64,000 bases of DNA from Closterium sp. NIES-65. Lineage: Eukaryota; Streptophyta; Zygnematophyceae; Desmidiales; Closteriaceae. Location: NCBI GenBank assembly GCA_948144175.1, contig CANXME010000032.1:1203501-1267500 (forward strand). Reading direction: 5' to 3'. The position numbers and the translations under genes are program-made. Below, one piece after another: positions 35,250 to 46,612 of this stretch (position 1 is its first letter; every line of letters starts with the position of its first letter). Under the pieces are notes generated by a model, which saw only the letters and a list, made by a program, of their open reading frames with translations, ran no database searches and had not been told where the DNA came from.

Positions 35250-38200
35250 GGTGGCCAGATGCAGCTCCAGCGACGTCCGCGCGAGTCTCTCACGCCTCAG
35301 CAGCTTCGTGAGTGGTACGCTAGTTGGGGTTGTGGCGGTAGCCGTCGTGGTTGTCGCCCTGGAGCTGGACAGTCAGGAGCGTCTGGCAGTGGCCAGCTGC
35401 AGCTGCAGCAGCGTCCGCGCGAGACACTCACGTCCCAGCAGCTTCACGAGTGGTACACTCAGAGTAGAGGGTCTTTGAGAGCCGTTCGCTGCCCGTACGT
35501 CATTCGCACATGTGATCGGGATGATCCATGCAGCTGCCCCCCATTTTCTGTGGCCGTTTGCGGTCCGGTACGCCACGCATCAGCTCAACCTCTGGCCCCG
35601 TGTCTCCTTGCCGAAGACCTCGCCCACACTGCTGTGGACGGGGAAGGTTGGCGATGCGTCACGTTTCCGGGTCTGGGGTGCTTTTGCCTTTGTCCGCGAT
35701 ACCACCGCGGACAAGCTCTCCGCTCGCGCTGTTCCCTGTGTCTTCCTTGGCTTTGTCCCTGACGCGCCTGGTTGGCAGTTTTACCACCCCACCTCGCGCC
35801 ATGTCTTCCCCTCTCAGGACGTCACGTTCGACGAGTCGGTTCCCTTTTACCGTCTCTTCCCCTACCGTCTCTTCCCCTACCGCACTGCCCCTCTCCCCCC
35901 CCCCCCGCCGCTCTTCCTTGCTCCAGGTGCTCCCTAGGTAGACCCCCTCCCCGCGCCCGGTCCTGCTCCCTCAGGTGTGTCTCAGGTAGACCCTCCTCCC
36001 TTGACTGCGTCGGTTGAGGTCACTGGTGACTCAAGTCCTGTTGAGGGTGGTCCTGCTCGGGGTGCTGCTTTTGGAGGTGCTGAGCCTGGGGGTGCGGCGC
36101 CTGGGGGTGCTGAGCCTGGGGGTGCGGAGCCTGGGGGTGCTGAGCCTGGGGGTGCGGAGACTGGAGGTGCTGAGCCTGGGGGTACTGAGTGTGGGGGTGC
36201 TGCACCTGAGGGCGCTGAGGCGTCTGGTGAGAAGTCTCCCAGGAGCGGCCGTCTCCGTGGTCGCTTCGCTAGTGCCTTGCCGCTGCACTCTCGTCTTCGA
36301 CTCCCTCTCTCCCCACAGCAGCTGCTTGAGTGGTATGTTGGCCGTCAGGGTCGCGCTGCTGGAGCTAGGGGCCCTGCTGCGGGAGGCGCTGGAAGTGGTG
36401 ACTCTGCTACTGGAGTTATTTCTGCTGGAGGTTCTGGAGCTGCTGAGGGTGCTGGAGCTGGAGGTTCTGGAGCTGCTGGAGGTGCTGGCGCTGGTGGCGC
36501 TGGAGCTGGAGGTGCGGGCGCTGGTGGCGCTAGAGCTGGAGGTTCTGGAGTCGCTGAGGGTGCTGGCGCTGGAGGTTCTGGAGCTGCTGCGGGTGCTGGC
36601 GCTGGAGGTTCTGGAGCTACTGCGGGTGCTGGCGCTGAGGGTTCTGAGTCTGCTGTTACACGATCTCCTTGGAGTGGTCGCCTTCTTCCGCGTGTGCCTC
36701 TCACCTCACAGCAGCTGCACGACTGGTACGGTCGCCGTCAGGGTTGCGCTTGTGGAGCTCGGGGCTCTGCCGCTGGAGGTACTTCTGCTGATGTCACTGG
36801 AGCTGGGAGTGGTGCTGGTCCCGGAGGTGCTCGTACTGGAGGTACTAGAGCTGCTGGGGCTGGAGGTGCTGAGCCTGAGGGTGCTATTGCTGGAGACCCT
36901 GGGTCTGGGGGTGCTACTGCTGGAGACACGGAGGCTGGAGACCCGGGGACTGGAGGTGCCGGTTCTGGGGGTGCTGCTGTTGGTGGAGCTGGTCCTGGAG
37001 GAGCTGGCTCTAAGGGTTCTGGAGCTGCTGGAGGTGCTGGAGCTGCTGGGGGTACTGGAGCTGTTGGTGCTGGTGTCACTGCACAGCCGCGCCTGTTCTT
37101 CGCTCCGCCGTCTTCGTCGTCTCAGCCACCGTCTGACTCTGTGCTTCGCCAGGTTCTTAGTCTCCCTTCGTCTATTGGTCTACCATTACAGCCTGGCTCA
37201 CCGCTGCCTGCTCCTTCTCCTTATACTGAGCAGACACGGAGGTCTTACTAAGCGTCGTGAGCCTATGTCGCGTCCTGTCTTGCCTGTCCGTTCTGGTAGT
37301 TCCGGTCGTCGTGTTCCTCGTCCGCGTCAGCCGGCTGTCCCCGACACCCACCTCGTATTCTGTCGTCCTTCCTCTCCTCCGCAACGTGTTCCTCTGCCAT
37401 CTCCTCCTGCGTCTTCTCTTCCTGACGTTCTGGACCCTGGGTCTCACCGGTTTCGTGCTGAGCACCATACTGTCACGTGTCTGCTAGCCACAGTTGTCAC
37501 TGACCCGTCGTTTGAGTCTGCTGCTGCGTCTGCCTTATTCGCTGAGCTTGTTGACTTTGCTGTTGCATGTCGTCTACACTACGCTGCCAGTCTTATTGCT
37601 GAGTCTGAGTCTGTATGTCCTCCGTCCGTCAGGGGTGAGTGTACTCTTGGCACGGACGTCCTTGAGGACAGACACGAGGACCTTGAGTGTCTTGCAGCCG
37701 TTGCGCCTCATCTCGTGTCCATGCTGATTGCCCCTGAGGGAGACCCGGATGCTCCAGACATCCCGACCCCGCGCTCTTACGCTGAGGCGATCGCGGGTGA
37801 GTACTAATCTCAGTGGCAGACAGCCATGGACGAAGAGATGGCATCCTGGAAGTCCACAGGCACATACGTCGACGAGGTTCCCCCTCCTGGGGCGAACATC
37901 GTCAGCGGCATGTGGATTTTCAGGGTGAAGCGGCCGCCAGGTTCTCCGCCTGTCTTCAAGGCTCGTTACGTTGCTCGAGGCTGGGAGTCGACTTCTTCCA
38001 GACCTTCTCCCCCACCCCGAAGATGACTACTCTTCGGGTTCTGCTGCACGTTGCCGCTCAGCGTGACTACGAGCTTCACTCTCTTGACTTCAGCACAACC
38101 TTCTTACAGGGCAGCCTGCACGAGGAGATCTGGCTGCGCCGCCCACCTGGCTTCACTGGGTCGTTCCCTCCTGGTACCCAGTGGAGCCTCTGGCGGCCAG

Positions 38201-39321
38201 TCTACGGTCTCCGCCAGGCGCCACATGAGTGGCACGACACACTGAGGACGACACTTGCGGCTCTTGGGTTTGCTCCTTCCACTGCTGACCCGTCGCTGTT
38301 TTTGCGCACCGACACTTCGCTGCCGCCATTCTACATCCTCGTGTACGTCGACGACTTGGTCTTTGCCACTGCTGACACTGAGGCTCTCGCCTTGGTGAAG
38401 TCGGAGCTGCAGAGGAGACACACGTGCACAGACCTGGGTGAGCTGCGCAGTTACATTGGCTTGCTGATCACCCGGGACAGAGCACGGCGCACCATCACCC
38501 TGACTCAGTCACACATGGTGCAGCAGGTCCTTCGGCGCTTCCGCTTCACCTGGTCCTCGGCACAGGCCACTCCTCTGGCTACAGGTCACTCGCTCTCAGC
38601 CCCACCTTTGGACGAGTCCGTAGAGCCGAGTGGTCTTTACCCAGAGCTAGTTGGCTGCCTCATGTACCTGATGACTTGCACTCGTCCTGACCTCGCGTAC
38701 CCTCTTGGCCTTCTGGCTCGCTACGTGGCTCCTGGTCGGCACCAAAAGGTGTACATGGATGCAGCTAAGAGGGTACTGTGCTTCTTGTGCAGTACATCGG
38801 GCATGGGGCTCGTGCTTGGAGGACGGGGCGACGTTGTCCTCACTGGTCACTCGAACGCTTCTTGAGCTGACGACCAGGCTATGCAGCGGTCGTCACAGGG
38901 TGACACCTTCAGCCTTGGCTCTGGTTCAGCTTCTTGGCGTTCTACATGCTCGTCTTTAGTTCTCAGCTCCAGTTGTGAGGCTGAGATCTACGCCACAGCC
39001 ATGGCTGCACATGAGCTTTGCTGGCTCACCTACCTGCTGACTGACTTGGGAGAGCGGCCTTGTTCTCCTCCAGTGCTGTACGTCGACAACAAGGCCGCCA
39101 TTGCCTTCTGTCAGGAGCACAGACTGGAGCACAGAACGAAGCACGTCGCTCTGCGTTACTTCTTGGCTCGAGTGTTGCAGCAGCGTGGTCAGCTTCGTCT
39201 TGCTCACGTGGCCACTCGGGCCAACACTGCTGATATATTCACCAAGGCACTTCCGTCTGGTGATCATCAGCGTTTCTGCACTTTGTTAGGCCATGTGCCC
39301 ACTTTTCCTCACTTGCTGTAG
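35250..39321 (+). pseudogene. Pol region of copia G (fossil)
   Basis: Two SxQQLxEWY blocks (TPQQLREWYAS, TSQQLHEWYTQ, about 35290-35460) are gag remnants. Then the late integrase region (MIHAAAPHFLWPFAVRYATHQLNL near 35520), Ala/Gly spacer with GGAEPGG repeats and further SPQQLLEWY/TSQQLHDWYG blocks (36050-37080), RT (SSQ/TFSPTPKMTTLRVLL near 38000, YVDDLVFAT near 38345) and RNase H ending at 39321. Broken, several breaks. Confidence 0.85.
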
Positions 39322-39547
39322 ACTTTGCTTGTACTATGATCTATATTTATACCTGCATGCTTGCTCTGCTAGGTAGAGATCACTGTACTGTTGTTGTTGA
39401 ATATATACCTCTGCATGTGAACTAGCCTTGTGGCCCTTTGCTTGTGCTCAGTGTGTGTGGTGACGTTGTGATCCACCCTGAGCTTGCTTTGCTTCTTTTG
39501 ACTGGTCTTGTGACCGCTTGCTCTCCCCCACTTTGCCTATTGGGGTG

Positions 39548-39676
39548 TGTCAAATTATATGCCTGTGTCATAATAAAATGTAGGCTTTAGTGGGGTAGCT
39601 AATGTCGGGTATATCATTTCTTTCTTGTACCCAACTTTCTAGATAGTGCAACCATCCCTACCAACCTACTCTAACA
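39548..39676 (+). repeat. 3' LTR of G
   Basis: 129 bp, begins directly after the purine tract. Followed by CATTT. Confidence 0.88.
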
Positions 39677-39681
39677 CATTT

Positions 39682-40150
39682 GCTGCATGCACGTTGATCA
39701 TTATTGCTCACTGCCTGCACACCGTCGGTCAGTGGTGGTGCTGCAGTGATAGTTTAGCAGCGGTGGTTCAGCTGAGGTCTTTGAGGTTCTCTAGTGTAAT
39801 GCAGTTGGTTTTCTGCGTCGCATTGGCAAGTCAGTGGTGAAGAGGGATGAATGTTATCCCTAATTTCAGCAGTGAAGCTGTATGAGAGAGGAAGGACTGA
39901 TGTAAATGCAACTTCCAAACATTTCTGTCTGTTTGATCTAGATGCTCACTGCACCTACTCCATTGAGCTGGGTCATATTACTTGGGATATTACAAACCAT
40001 AGAAACAAAACACACATGATTTACAAAACCTGAACTCCCCACAATTTGGCATCATGCCACTATAGCTGCATAATCATTATTTAGGCTGTCTATATATATC
40101 TGACCAGTGTAAGAAGGTTATTATACCACCCAGCATGTCACAATCGCTTA
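39682..40150. other. Flank downstream of the host gene, no feature seen
   Basis: Ordinary-composition sequence between G and the 3' end of the host gene. I see no coding signal or repeat. Confidence 0.5.
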
Positions 40151-40408
40151 TCACATGATGTCGCTTCCTTCGGTGCTCTCGTGTTCCCCCCTCCGCCACG
40201 CAGCAGCATACATGCAATCCGCGGAGCGAATATCCGAGGTGATGTAGTCCTCTGTGCGCCCATCCAGGAATCCTCTGCCACTCTCGCTCTCCACCTCCAC
40301 TGCCTCGCGCAGCAGGCGGGTCAGCAGGCGGTACCGCAGCGAGCGCACCTTGCGGGATTCCTCGGCTCGGAAGGTCTGACCCAGCACGCCATGAATGCCA
40401 CTCGTGTG
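40151..40408 (-). pseudogene. Host exon 4: GVLGQT C-terminal block
   Basis: Begins at acceptor TTGTGCAG|CACACG (40409/40408), reading HTSGIHGVLGQTFRAEE. It continues with a basic stretch and GRGFLDGRTEDYITSDIRSADCMY, the usual C-terminal signature of the root-cap family (GVLGQT, then a late SxDC). The stop is at 40151. Confidence 0.78.
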
Positions 40409-40572
40409 CTGCACAAGGGAGGTAAAGAGGGAAGGACAGGAAGGGGGGTAGGGGGGAGATGGGGTTGCGTGGTTGCGTGGGACAAAATGACAAAAAGGGT
40501 ACCATCGCAAGGATGGTTAACATGGCAGCACCGGCCAGGCAGCACATAGAGAACAATCAAAAGGTTTCTCAC

Positions 40573-40924
40573 ATTGAGCCGGGCGATGTGCACGTTGAAA
40601 TGGGCCTGGGCTTCCATAACCGTCTGCATGAGCGGATGCGCCACGCGCGCCGAGATGCCCATGTCCACCACGCCGTCAATCGTGAGATGAAACTCGTCCT
40701 CGTCCTTCCCCTTGCAGCTCCGTGTTTCCGCCAGAAGCAGCTTGAACCCGCCGCTGCGAAGGATGGAAGAGCCTGCGGACAGAGGCGGGGCCACCGGCGA
40801 GCCGTCGAGCTCCAGCCGGTCGATGAACCCGCTGCTGCTCCTCCCTTGCTCCTTGCCGTCGTGCGCCTTAAAGAACGACGAGTGCTGCGCGCCAGTCTCG
40901 TCGCGCCACATCTATTGAAGTTCC
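40573..40924 (-). pseudogene. Host exon 3: WRDETG...AHPLMQT region
   Basis: Begins at acceptor TTCCAG|GG (40925/40924). Joined in phase with exon 2 it reads WIRELQ, then a TAG (near 40912), then MWRDETGAQHSSFF. The stop sits inside a stretch that is normally continuous (WIREL..xWRD). The exon continues through FIDRLELDG, GGFKLLLAETRSC, FHLTIDGVVDMGI and AHPLMQTVMEAQAHFNVHI, and ends at donor CTCAAT|GTGAGA (40573/40572). Confidence 0.75.
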
Positions 40925-41080
40925 CTGGAAGGCACAAAGCATAAAGGGTAGTGCAGCCAAGAAGAAAAGGTGAGGCTCGTAACAGACTCGTGCAGTCTAC
41001 AAACAAGGCGAATGCTACCGAGAATGGCTACAAGAACATCATGGCGCATGCGCATCATGTACAAGCACAATGTCGCATAC

Positions 41081-41436
41081 CTGATCCAGCTGCGAATCGG
41101 CTTTTCTTTCAGTAGCCTCGCCTTCAGCTCATGCTTTGCATACTGAATCGAATGCTGCTCCTTCTCTTCCCCTTCACCCCCGGCGCCTTCTTCGCCACTG
41201 CGACGACCCGTCTCCCTGTCAAGCGCCGCCACCACCTCATCAGACAACGGCAGGCTCCCATTGGCCCACATTTTTTCCAGCTCGCTCAGTTCCTCCACGC
41301 TCAGCCGCTCTTGTTCCAGCTGCCTGATATGACGTCATATTCCAATGATGTCGCCGTGCCGGGGAGATTCGCGATGGGCTGGTAGCCCTTGATTCCCATG
41401 TTGATATGGATCCGACGGTCGGAAACCAAGCAAAAG
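41081..41436 (-). pseudogene. Host exon 2: FCLVSD...HINM block
   Basis: On the minus strand it opens with TTTTGCTTGG, encoding FCLVSDRRIHINMGIKGYQP. This is exactly what should follow DRS at the end of exon 1 in this family. The reading frame then shifts by one base near 41320-41330 and continues as QLEQERLSVEELSELEKMWANG and a charged stretch, ending KPIRSWIR at a CAG|GTATGC donor (41081/41080). No GT-AG pair that I can see removes the shift, so it is probably a true frameshift. Confidence 0.75.
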
Positions 41437-41450
41437 CATCACAAAAAACC
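41437..41450 (+). repeat. Left TIR of the CACTA-like element
   Basis: CATCACAAAAAACC, immediately next to host exon 2. Confidence 0.75.
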
Positions 41451-41509
41451 CGGTTCAGCCCTTGGAGGTTCCGAGGGTCACTCAAGCTGGCATTAGATAA
41501 ATTTTGGGT

Positions 41510-42039
41510 TTGTCGGATTTCCTGCCGATTTCTAGCAGAATTCCGCTGGATTTCGTACGGAAATTTGTGAGCGAGGGTGTGCTTTACCGGAAAGTTCAGT
41601 TGCACCCGAGTCGCGTCAAGAATCAGTCGGGACTCCTGATTTCCGACTGATTTCCAACGGGAGTACAGTTGTGGGCGGCGAGGCAAGGAATAGTTGCAAA
41701 AGTGCTATATTTGAGATGCATACACTCGAGACGTTCAGTTCATTGGTAACTTATAGTTGTATATTTGAATATTGTTTCTTATCAATAAGATCTCATGTCT
41801 GACAATTAGATAGACATGTAGGAATATCATTTTGATGTATCTTTCAGGCATATTACCAAATATTAAATCATATCAGATCATTGTCGACAACAATATTAAA
41901 TTACGCTACACAAAATCATGATTTTTCGAGCCGTACAAAAACAAATGTAGCCATCACATTATGGAAACAATTGTGAGATTATGGCTTTATGTGGCATCGT
42001 CTCACCGTCATGTTGTTGCTCTATATTATTTCCTTTGTG
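41510..42039. repeat. Left subterminal repeats and AT-rich interior
   Basis: About 41510-41690 holds variants of GTCGGATTTCC, GCCGATTTC and GACTGATTTCCAACGG. From 41690 to 42039 the sequence is AT-rich without a coding signal. Confidence 0.6.
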
Positions 42040-42044
42040 CGAGC

Positions 42045-42253
42045 TATCAGAATATATTTGCTGTCTAGCCTGCAGTGGGGTACTCTGTAATGAGTACAAC
42101 CCAATTTAGGGCATTGTACTTGTATCCCAACTCTTGCTAGTGACACCACTTCTCTTTCAAAAATCTCTCGATACTTTCCTAACCCTCTCGAACTCGATCA
42201 CCTAGGCACCTACACTATGGCTTCTAAGCCTACCCTTGCTTAAGATTTTGAGA
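42045..42253 (+). repeat. 5' LTR of I
   Basis: 209 bp. Differs from 44518-44726 at two sites. Confidence 0.88.
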
Positions 42254-42699
42254 TGGTATTAGAGCTTAACGCTCCTGGCCTGTGGGCCCACTCGATTCCG
42301 CTGCCCTATTGTGTGTCGTGCGCCCCGTGGTGCACGACCACCTTTTTTTCTTCCCGCCACGCGCTCGGGGCGCGTGGCGGATTTCTGCCCGCCGTGCGCC
42401 CCGAAGCGCGCGGCGGGTACCTACCTCGTCGCGGCGTCTTGGGAGCCCGCGCGCTGGCCCCGACCGTCGCCTCGTCGCGGCGTTTTGGGGGCCCGCACGC
42501 AGGTCCCTCCCGTCGCCTCGTCGCGGCACTTTCTGGGCTCGCGAGCCGGCCCCTCCCGTTGCCTCGTCGCGGCGCCTTAGGGGCCTGCGCGCGGTCCCCT
42601 CTCGTCGCCCGTCGCGGCACTTTCGGGGACCTGCGCGGCTCCCTAGCACGTCACCCTTCAGGGCACAATGGGGGCCGCGCCCTTCCCCTCCCCTCCGTC

Positions 42700-43870
42700 C
42701 TACTTTCCGCTGCAGCAGCCCCAGCAGCTGCAGCCCCTGAAACGGCCACCGCAGCAGCAGCAGCTCCAGGAGCCGCCGCCCCAGCAGCAGCCCCTGGGGC
42801 CGCCCCAGTAGCAGCAGCCCCGGGAGCAGCCGCCCCAGCAGCTGCTGCCTCTCGAGCGGCCACCCCAGCAGCAGCAGCTTGTGGAGCAGCCGCCCCAGCA
42901 GCAGCTGCCTCTGAAGCGGCCACCCCAGCAGCAGCAGCCCCTGGAGCCGCTGCTACTACAGCAGCCACCCCACCAGCAGCAGCACGTGGAGCAGCAGCAG
43001 CTCCAGGAGCCGCCGCCCCAGCAGCAGCCCCTGGGGCCGCCCCAGTAGCAGCAGCCCCGGGAGCAGCCGCCCCAGCAGTTGCTGCCTCTGGAGCGGCCAC
43101 CCCAGCAGCAGCAGCTTGTGGAGCAGCCGCCCCAGCAGCAGCAGCCCCGGGAGCAGCTGCCCCAGCAGCAGCAGCCCCGGGAGCAGCCGCCCCAGCAGCA
43201 GCAGCCCCGGGAGCAGCCGCCCCTGCAGCAGCCACTGGAGCAGCCGCCCCGACAGCAGCTGCCTCTGGAGCGGCCACCCCAGCAGCAGTTGCCTCTGGAG
43301 CGGCCACCCTAGCAGCAGCAGCCCCTGGAGCCGCCCCAGCAGCAACTCCCTCTGGAGCGGCCACCCCAGCAGCAGCAGCCCCTGGAGCCGCCCCAGCAGC
43401 AGCAGCCCAGGGAGCAGCCGCCCCAGCCGCAGCCCCTGGAGGAGCCACAGCAGCAGCAGCAGCCCCGGGAGTAGCAGCCCCTGGAGCAGCAGCAGCAGCG
43501 GCAGCCCTGGGAGCAGCCGCCCCAGCAGCAGCCCCTGGAGCCGCCCCAGCGGCAGCAGCCCCGGGAGCAGCTGCCCCAGCAGCAGCAGCCCCGGGACCAG
43601 CCGCCCCAGCCGCAGCCACTGGAGCAGCCGCCCCAGCAGCAGCCGCCTCTGGGGCGGCCACCCAAGCTGCAGCAGCCCTTGGAGCAGCAGCAGCCGCCCC
43701 AGCAGCAGCCCCTGGAGGAGCCACCGCAGCAGCAGCAGCAGCTCCAGGAGCAGCCGCCCCAGCATCAGCCCCTGGAGCCGCCCCAGCAGCAGCCCCAGCA
43801 GCAGCAGCCACTGGAGCAGCCGCACCAACAGCAGCCGCCCCTCGCCCCTGCAGCAGCCGCTCATGGACCA
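42700..43870 (+). repeat. CAG/CCCCGGGAGCAGC repeat in element I
   Basis: About 1.2 kb of CAGCAGCAGCCCCxGGAGC(C/A)GCCCC units. Long frames in four or more of the six readings (Ala/Pro, Gln/Pro, Leu/Gly) are products of the repeat, with no sign of selection for one frame. Confidence 0.85.
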
Positions 43871-44129
43871 GGTGCAGCCGTGGGGGGTGAGTGTTGGGGT
43901 GCTCGTTGTGGGGGTGTCGGTTGTGCGTGTCGTCCCCTCCTCCTCCTCCTCCTTCGTCTCCCACTGCTACAGCTCTCGCTGAGGGGGGTGGTTGTGTGGG
44001 AGTCTTGGGTTTAGGGTTTAAGGGGGGTGGGTGGGAGTGGAGCTAGCGGTATAGCAGCGGGTGTGTGTCGGGGGGGTGGGACTGTTTGCGGGAGGTTGAG
44101 TGGAGGTTGCCAGTCTGTTGTCCGCAGCA

Positions 44130-44345
44130 CCTGTAGTCCGGGCGCTTAGTCCGGTAGCCCAGTGAGTTTGTTGCTGCGCCAGTCGCCCGAGGGTCCGTTG
44201 CCCGTCTGCCGCTACTTGAGCCGCGGGGCCTGTTACTCCTGTAGTCCGGGCGCTTAGTCCGGTAGCCACTGTGCTCGCCACTCCTGTTGCCCGTGTGTCT
44301 GCAGCTTCAGCCGCCGCCTTCTATCTCCTCTCCTCTCACTCTCCC
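44130..44345 (+). repeat. Conserved 3' module of element I (shared with K)
   Basis: Contains two copies of GTAGTCCGGGCGCTTAGTCC with GGTAGC after each. A homologous block with the same duplication is at 52765-52960 in K. Confidence 0.7.
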
Positions 44346-44517
44346 TCCTCCTCCTCACTTGCCCGTTGTGACCACCACTAGCTTTGCTGATAATTGTGCA
44401 CTTTAACTATTGCTTCTTGAACTTGTGCTCAGAATGCGTGGTGACATTGTGATCCACCCTGAGCTTGTACTGCTTTGCCTGCTCTGCTGATTACACCCCA
44501 CTTTGGCTATGGGGGTG

Positions 44518-44726
44518 TGTCAGAATATATTTGCTGTCTAGCCTGCAGTGGGGTACTCTGTAATGAGTACAACCCAATTTAGGGCATTGTACTTGTATCC
44601 CAACTCTTGCTAGTGACACCACTTCTCTTTCAAAAATCTCTCGATACTTTCCTAACCCTCTCGAACTCGATCACCTAGGCACCTACACTATGGCTTCTAA
44701 GCCTACCCTTGCTTAAGAATTTGAGA
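44518..44726 (+). repeat. 3' LTR of I
   Basis: 209 bp, starts TGTCAGAATATATTTGC after the purine tract. Followed by CGAGC. Confidence 0.88.
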
Positions 44727-44734
44727 CGAGCATA

Positions 44735-46145
44735 TGCCTTTGCGCAATGTGGTGCCGTATCGACGTCCATTTGTCGATTAGAACAAGGTTTCTCTTGATC
44801 ATTCATGTATTTATTATATTTGCAAGCATGCTTGACATATTTGGTATCATCCGCAACACGTGGTAGGGAGATACGGCGTTCCAAACAATTGAGCAGGGAA
44901 AGCTGTGCAATGATAGGTCTGTGCGCAACGTAGTGCCGTATCAACGTTTGTTTGTCGATTTATGTCAGAATCCCAACCACTAGACCATTGGGATAAAAGG
45001 GCTTGTTTCAGTAGCGGGTCAATGCGCCCATAACCCCCCAGGCAAACGCGCCTGTAACCCCCCCTAGGATCGATCGGGGATCTCACAGTGTAGCTCTACT
45101 GACAATTTAAACAAGGCTTCTCTTGACCATTCATGGACTTACTATATTTGCAAGCATGCTGCACATATTTGGTGTCGTTCGCAACACATGGTGGGAAGAT
45201 ATGGTGTTCCAAACAACTGAGCAGGGAAAAATGTGCAATGATAGGCATGTGCGCAACGTAGTGCCGTATCGACGTTTGTTTGTCGATCTAAACAAGGCTT
45301 CTCTTGATCATTCATGCACTTACTATATTTGCAAGCATGCTGCACAGATTTGGTGTCGTTCGCAGCACATGGTGGGAAGATATGGTGTTCCAAACAACTG
45401 AGCAGGGAAAATTGTGCAAGGATAGGCCTGTGCGCAACGTACTGCCGTATCGACGTTCGTTGTCGATTTAAACAAGGTTTCTCTTGACCATTCATGCATC
45501 TACTATATTTGCAAGCATGCTGGACATATTTGGTATCATCCGCAGCACGTCGTAGGAAGATACGGCGTTCCAAACAATTGAGCAGGGAAAAATGTACAAG
45601 GATAGCCCTGTGCGCAACGTAGTGCCGTATCGACATTCGTTTGTGGATTTAAACAAGGTTTCTATTGATCATTCATGTATTTACTATATTTGCAAGCATG
45701 TTGGACATATTTGGTATCATTCGTAGCACGTGGTAGAAAGATATGGTGTTCCAAACAACCGAGGAGGGAAAACTGTGCAAGGATAGGCCTGTGCGCAATG
45801 TAGTGCCGTATCGACGTTCGTTTGTCGATTTAAACAAGGTTTCTCTTTATCATTCATGCATTTAGTGTCTTTGCAAGCATGCTATACATATTTGGTATCA
45901 ACCGCAGCACGTGGTAGGAACATACGGCGATCCAAACTATTGAGCAGGGAAAACTGTGCAAGAATAGGCCTGTGCGCAACGTGGTGTCATATCGACATTC
46001 GTTTGTCACTTTAAACAAGGTTTCACATGATCATGCATGCGTGAACTATATTTAAAAGCATGCTGGACAGATTTGGTGTCATCCGCATTATGTGGTAGGA
46101 AGATATGGTGCTTCAAACAATCTAGCAGGGAAAACTGTGCAATGA
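44735..46145. repeat. Tandem array, unit about 181 bp
   Basis: About seven and a half units. The landmark GTGCCGTATCGACG ends at 44760, 44940, 45269, 45450, 45630, 45811 and about 45992, giving a period of 180-181 bp apart from one interruption. Each unit contains AACAAGGTTTCTCTTG, GCAAGCATGCTG and GAGCAGGGAAAA. Open frames are incidental. It lies inside the CACTA-like element. Confidence 0.9.
44962..45108. repeat. About 145-bp insertion in the tandem array
   Basis: Breaks the 181-bp register once. On the minus strand it contains CAATGGTCTAGTGGTTGGGA, resembling the D-arm/box A half of a tRNA (tRNA-Glu-like). There is no clear box B, so a tRNA gene is not supported; a SINE fragment is possible. 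Confidence 0.4.
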
Positions 46146-46607
46146 TATGTTGTCAGGATGTGATGTTTGTGTTAAGAGGAATGGAGTGTTGGCCCCGCCC
46201 TCGCTTGGGCAACGCCGTCGACTTGGTCGGATGTACGGGAGTAGCAACCGACCGTTCACAGTGGGAGAGCTCATCGACAGGCATCGTCGAGCTGCAGGGC
46301 ACCGCTGTGGTGATGCTATCGACTTGGGAGCTCGACAGCTGCAACTGACTGGTCTGGGCGACGGATGGGACGTCGACTCGGAGGAGCAGTTTGACCGGGA
46401 GGTCTCCGTCAACCTGCACCTCGACCAGGGGGTCCCCGTCGACCTGCAGCTCGACCGGGAGCAGTCCGTCGATCTGCAGCTCGACCGGGAGCAGTCTGTC
46501 GACCTGCAGCTCGACCGGGGGATGCCCAACGAGGCAAGTCGTGCCAATCATCTGCGCACACCTGCGAGCGTGCACACTGCTGTGTTCTACGGGGCAACGC
46601 TGGACAG
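46146..46607. repeat. Unassigned segment with 30-bp direct repeats
   Basis: Inside the CACTA-like element. Around 46430-46520 a 30-bp unit (GTCGACCTGCAGCTCGACCG plus GGAGCAGTCC) is repeated about three times. Open on both strands, with no recognisable product. Confidence 0.55.
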
Positions 46608-46612
46608 CCACT

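Larger units (their letters stand above)
34081..39676 (+). mobile_element. Ty1/copia element G (shortened)
   Basis: Plus-strand copia with LTRs 34081-34209 and 39548-39676 (129 bp, about 5 differences) and an exact duplication CATTT (34076-34080, 39677-39681). The primer-site position reads TGGTATTAAGAGC at 34210 and the purine tract CCTATTGGGGTG is at 39536-39547. Parts present: repeat leader, a short gag/protease remnant, late integrase, Ala/Gly spacer, RT and RNase H. Broken, several breaks. It sits just beyond the 3' end of the host root-cap-family gene. Confidence 0.88.
42045..44726 (+). mobile_element. Non-coding LTR element I
   Basis: LTRs 42045-42253 and 44518-44726 (209 bp, 2 differences), exact duplication CGAGC (42040-42044, 44727-44731), primer site TGGTATTAGAGC from 42254, purine tract GGCTATGGGGGTG at 44505-44517. 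The 2.26-kb interior has no gag or pol. It is a CAG/CCCCGGGAGCAGC repeat that opens frames coding only Ala/Pro/Gly or Gln/Pro repeats. The 3' block before the purine tract (CTTGTGCTCAGAATG...ATCCACCCTGAGCTT) is shared with the coding copias. Young. Probably mobilised in trans. Confidence 0.88.

Noticed and set aside
40459-40944. Plus-strand frame of 161 residues over the host exons
   Set aside because: Shadow of the minus-strand host gene, which has family motifs and splice sites.
42045-42253. Protein start at 42253 as a gag gene
   Set aside because: The ATG lies at the LTR/primer-site junction and the frame runs straight into the repeat. There is no gag fold.
42253-43964. Ala/Pro-rich proteins of 437-545 residues on both strands
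   Set aside because: Read-through of the CAG/CCCCGGGAGCAGC repeat inside non-coding LTR element I. No known domain.
44962-45000. A tRNA-Glu gene
   Set aside because: Only a box A-like half is present. No anticodon arm, T arm or acceptor pairing could be drawn.
44735-46145. CRISPR-like regular repeat array
   Set aside because: Units are about 181 bp, adjacent and without spacers, in a eukaryotic transposon context. It is an ordinary tandem repeat.
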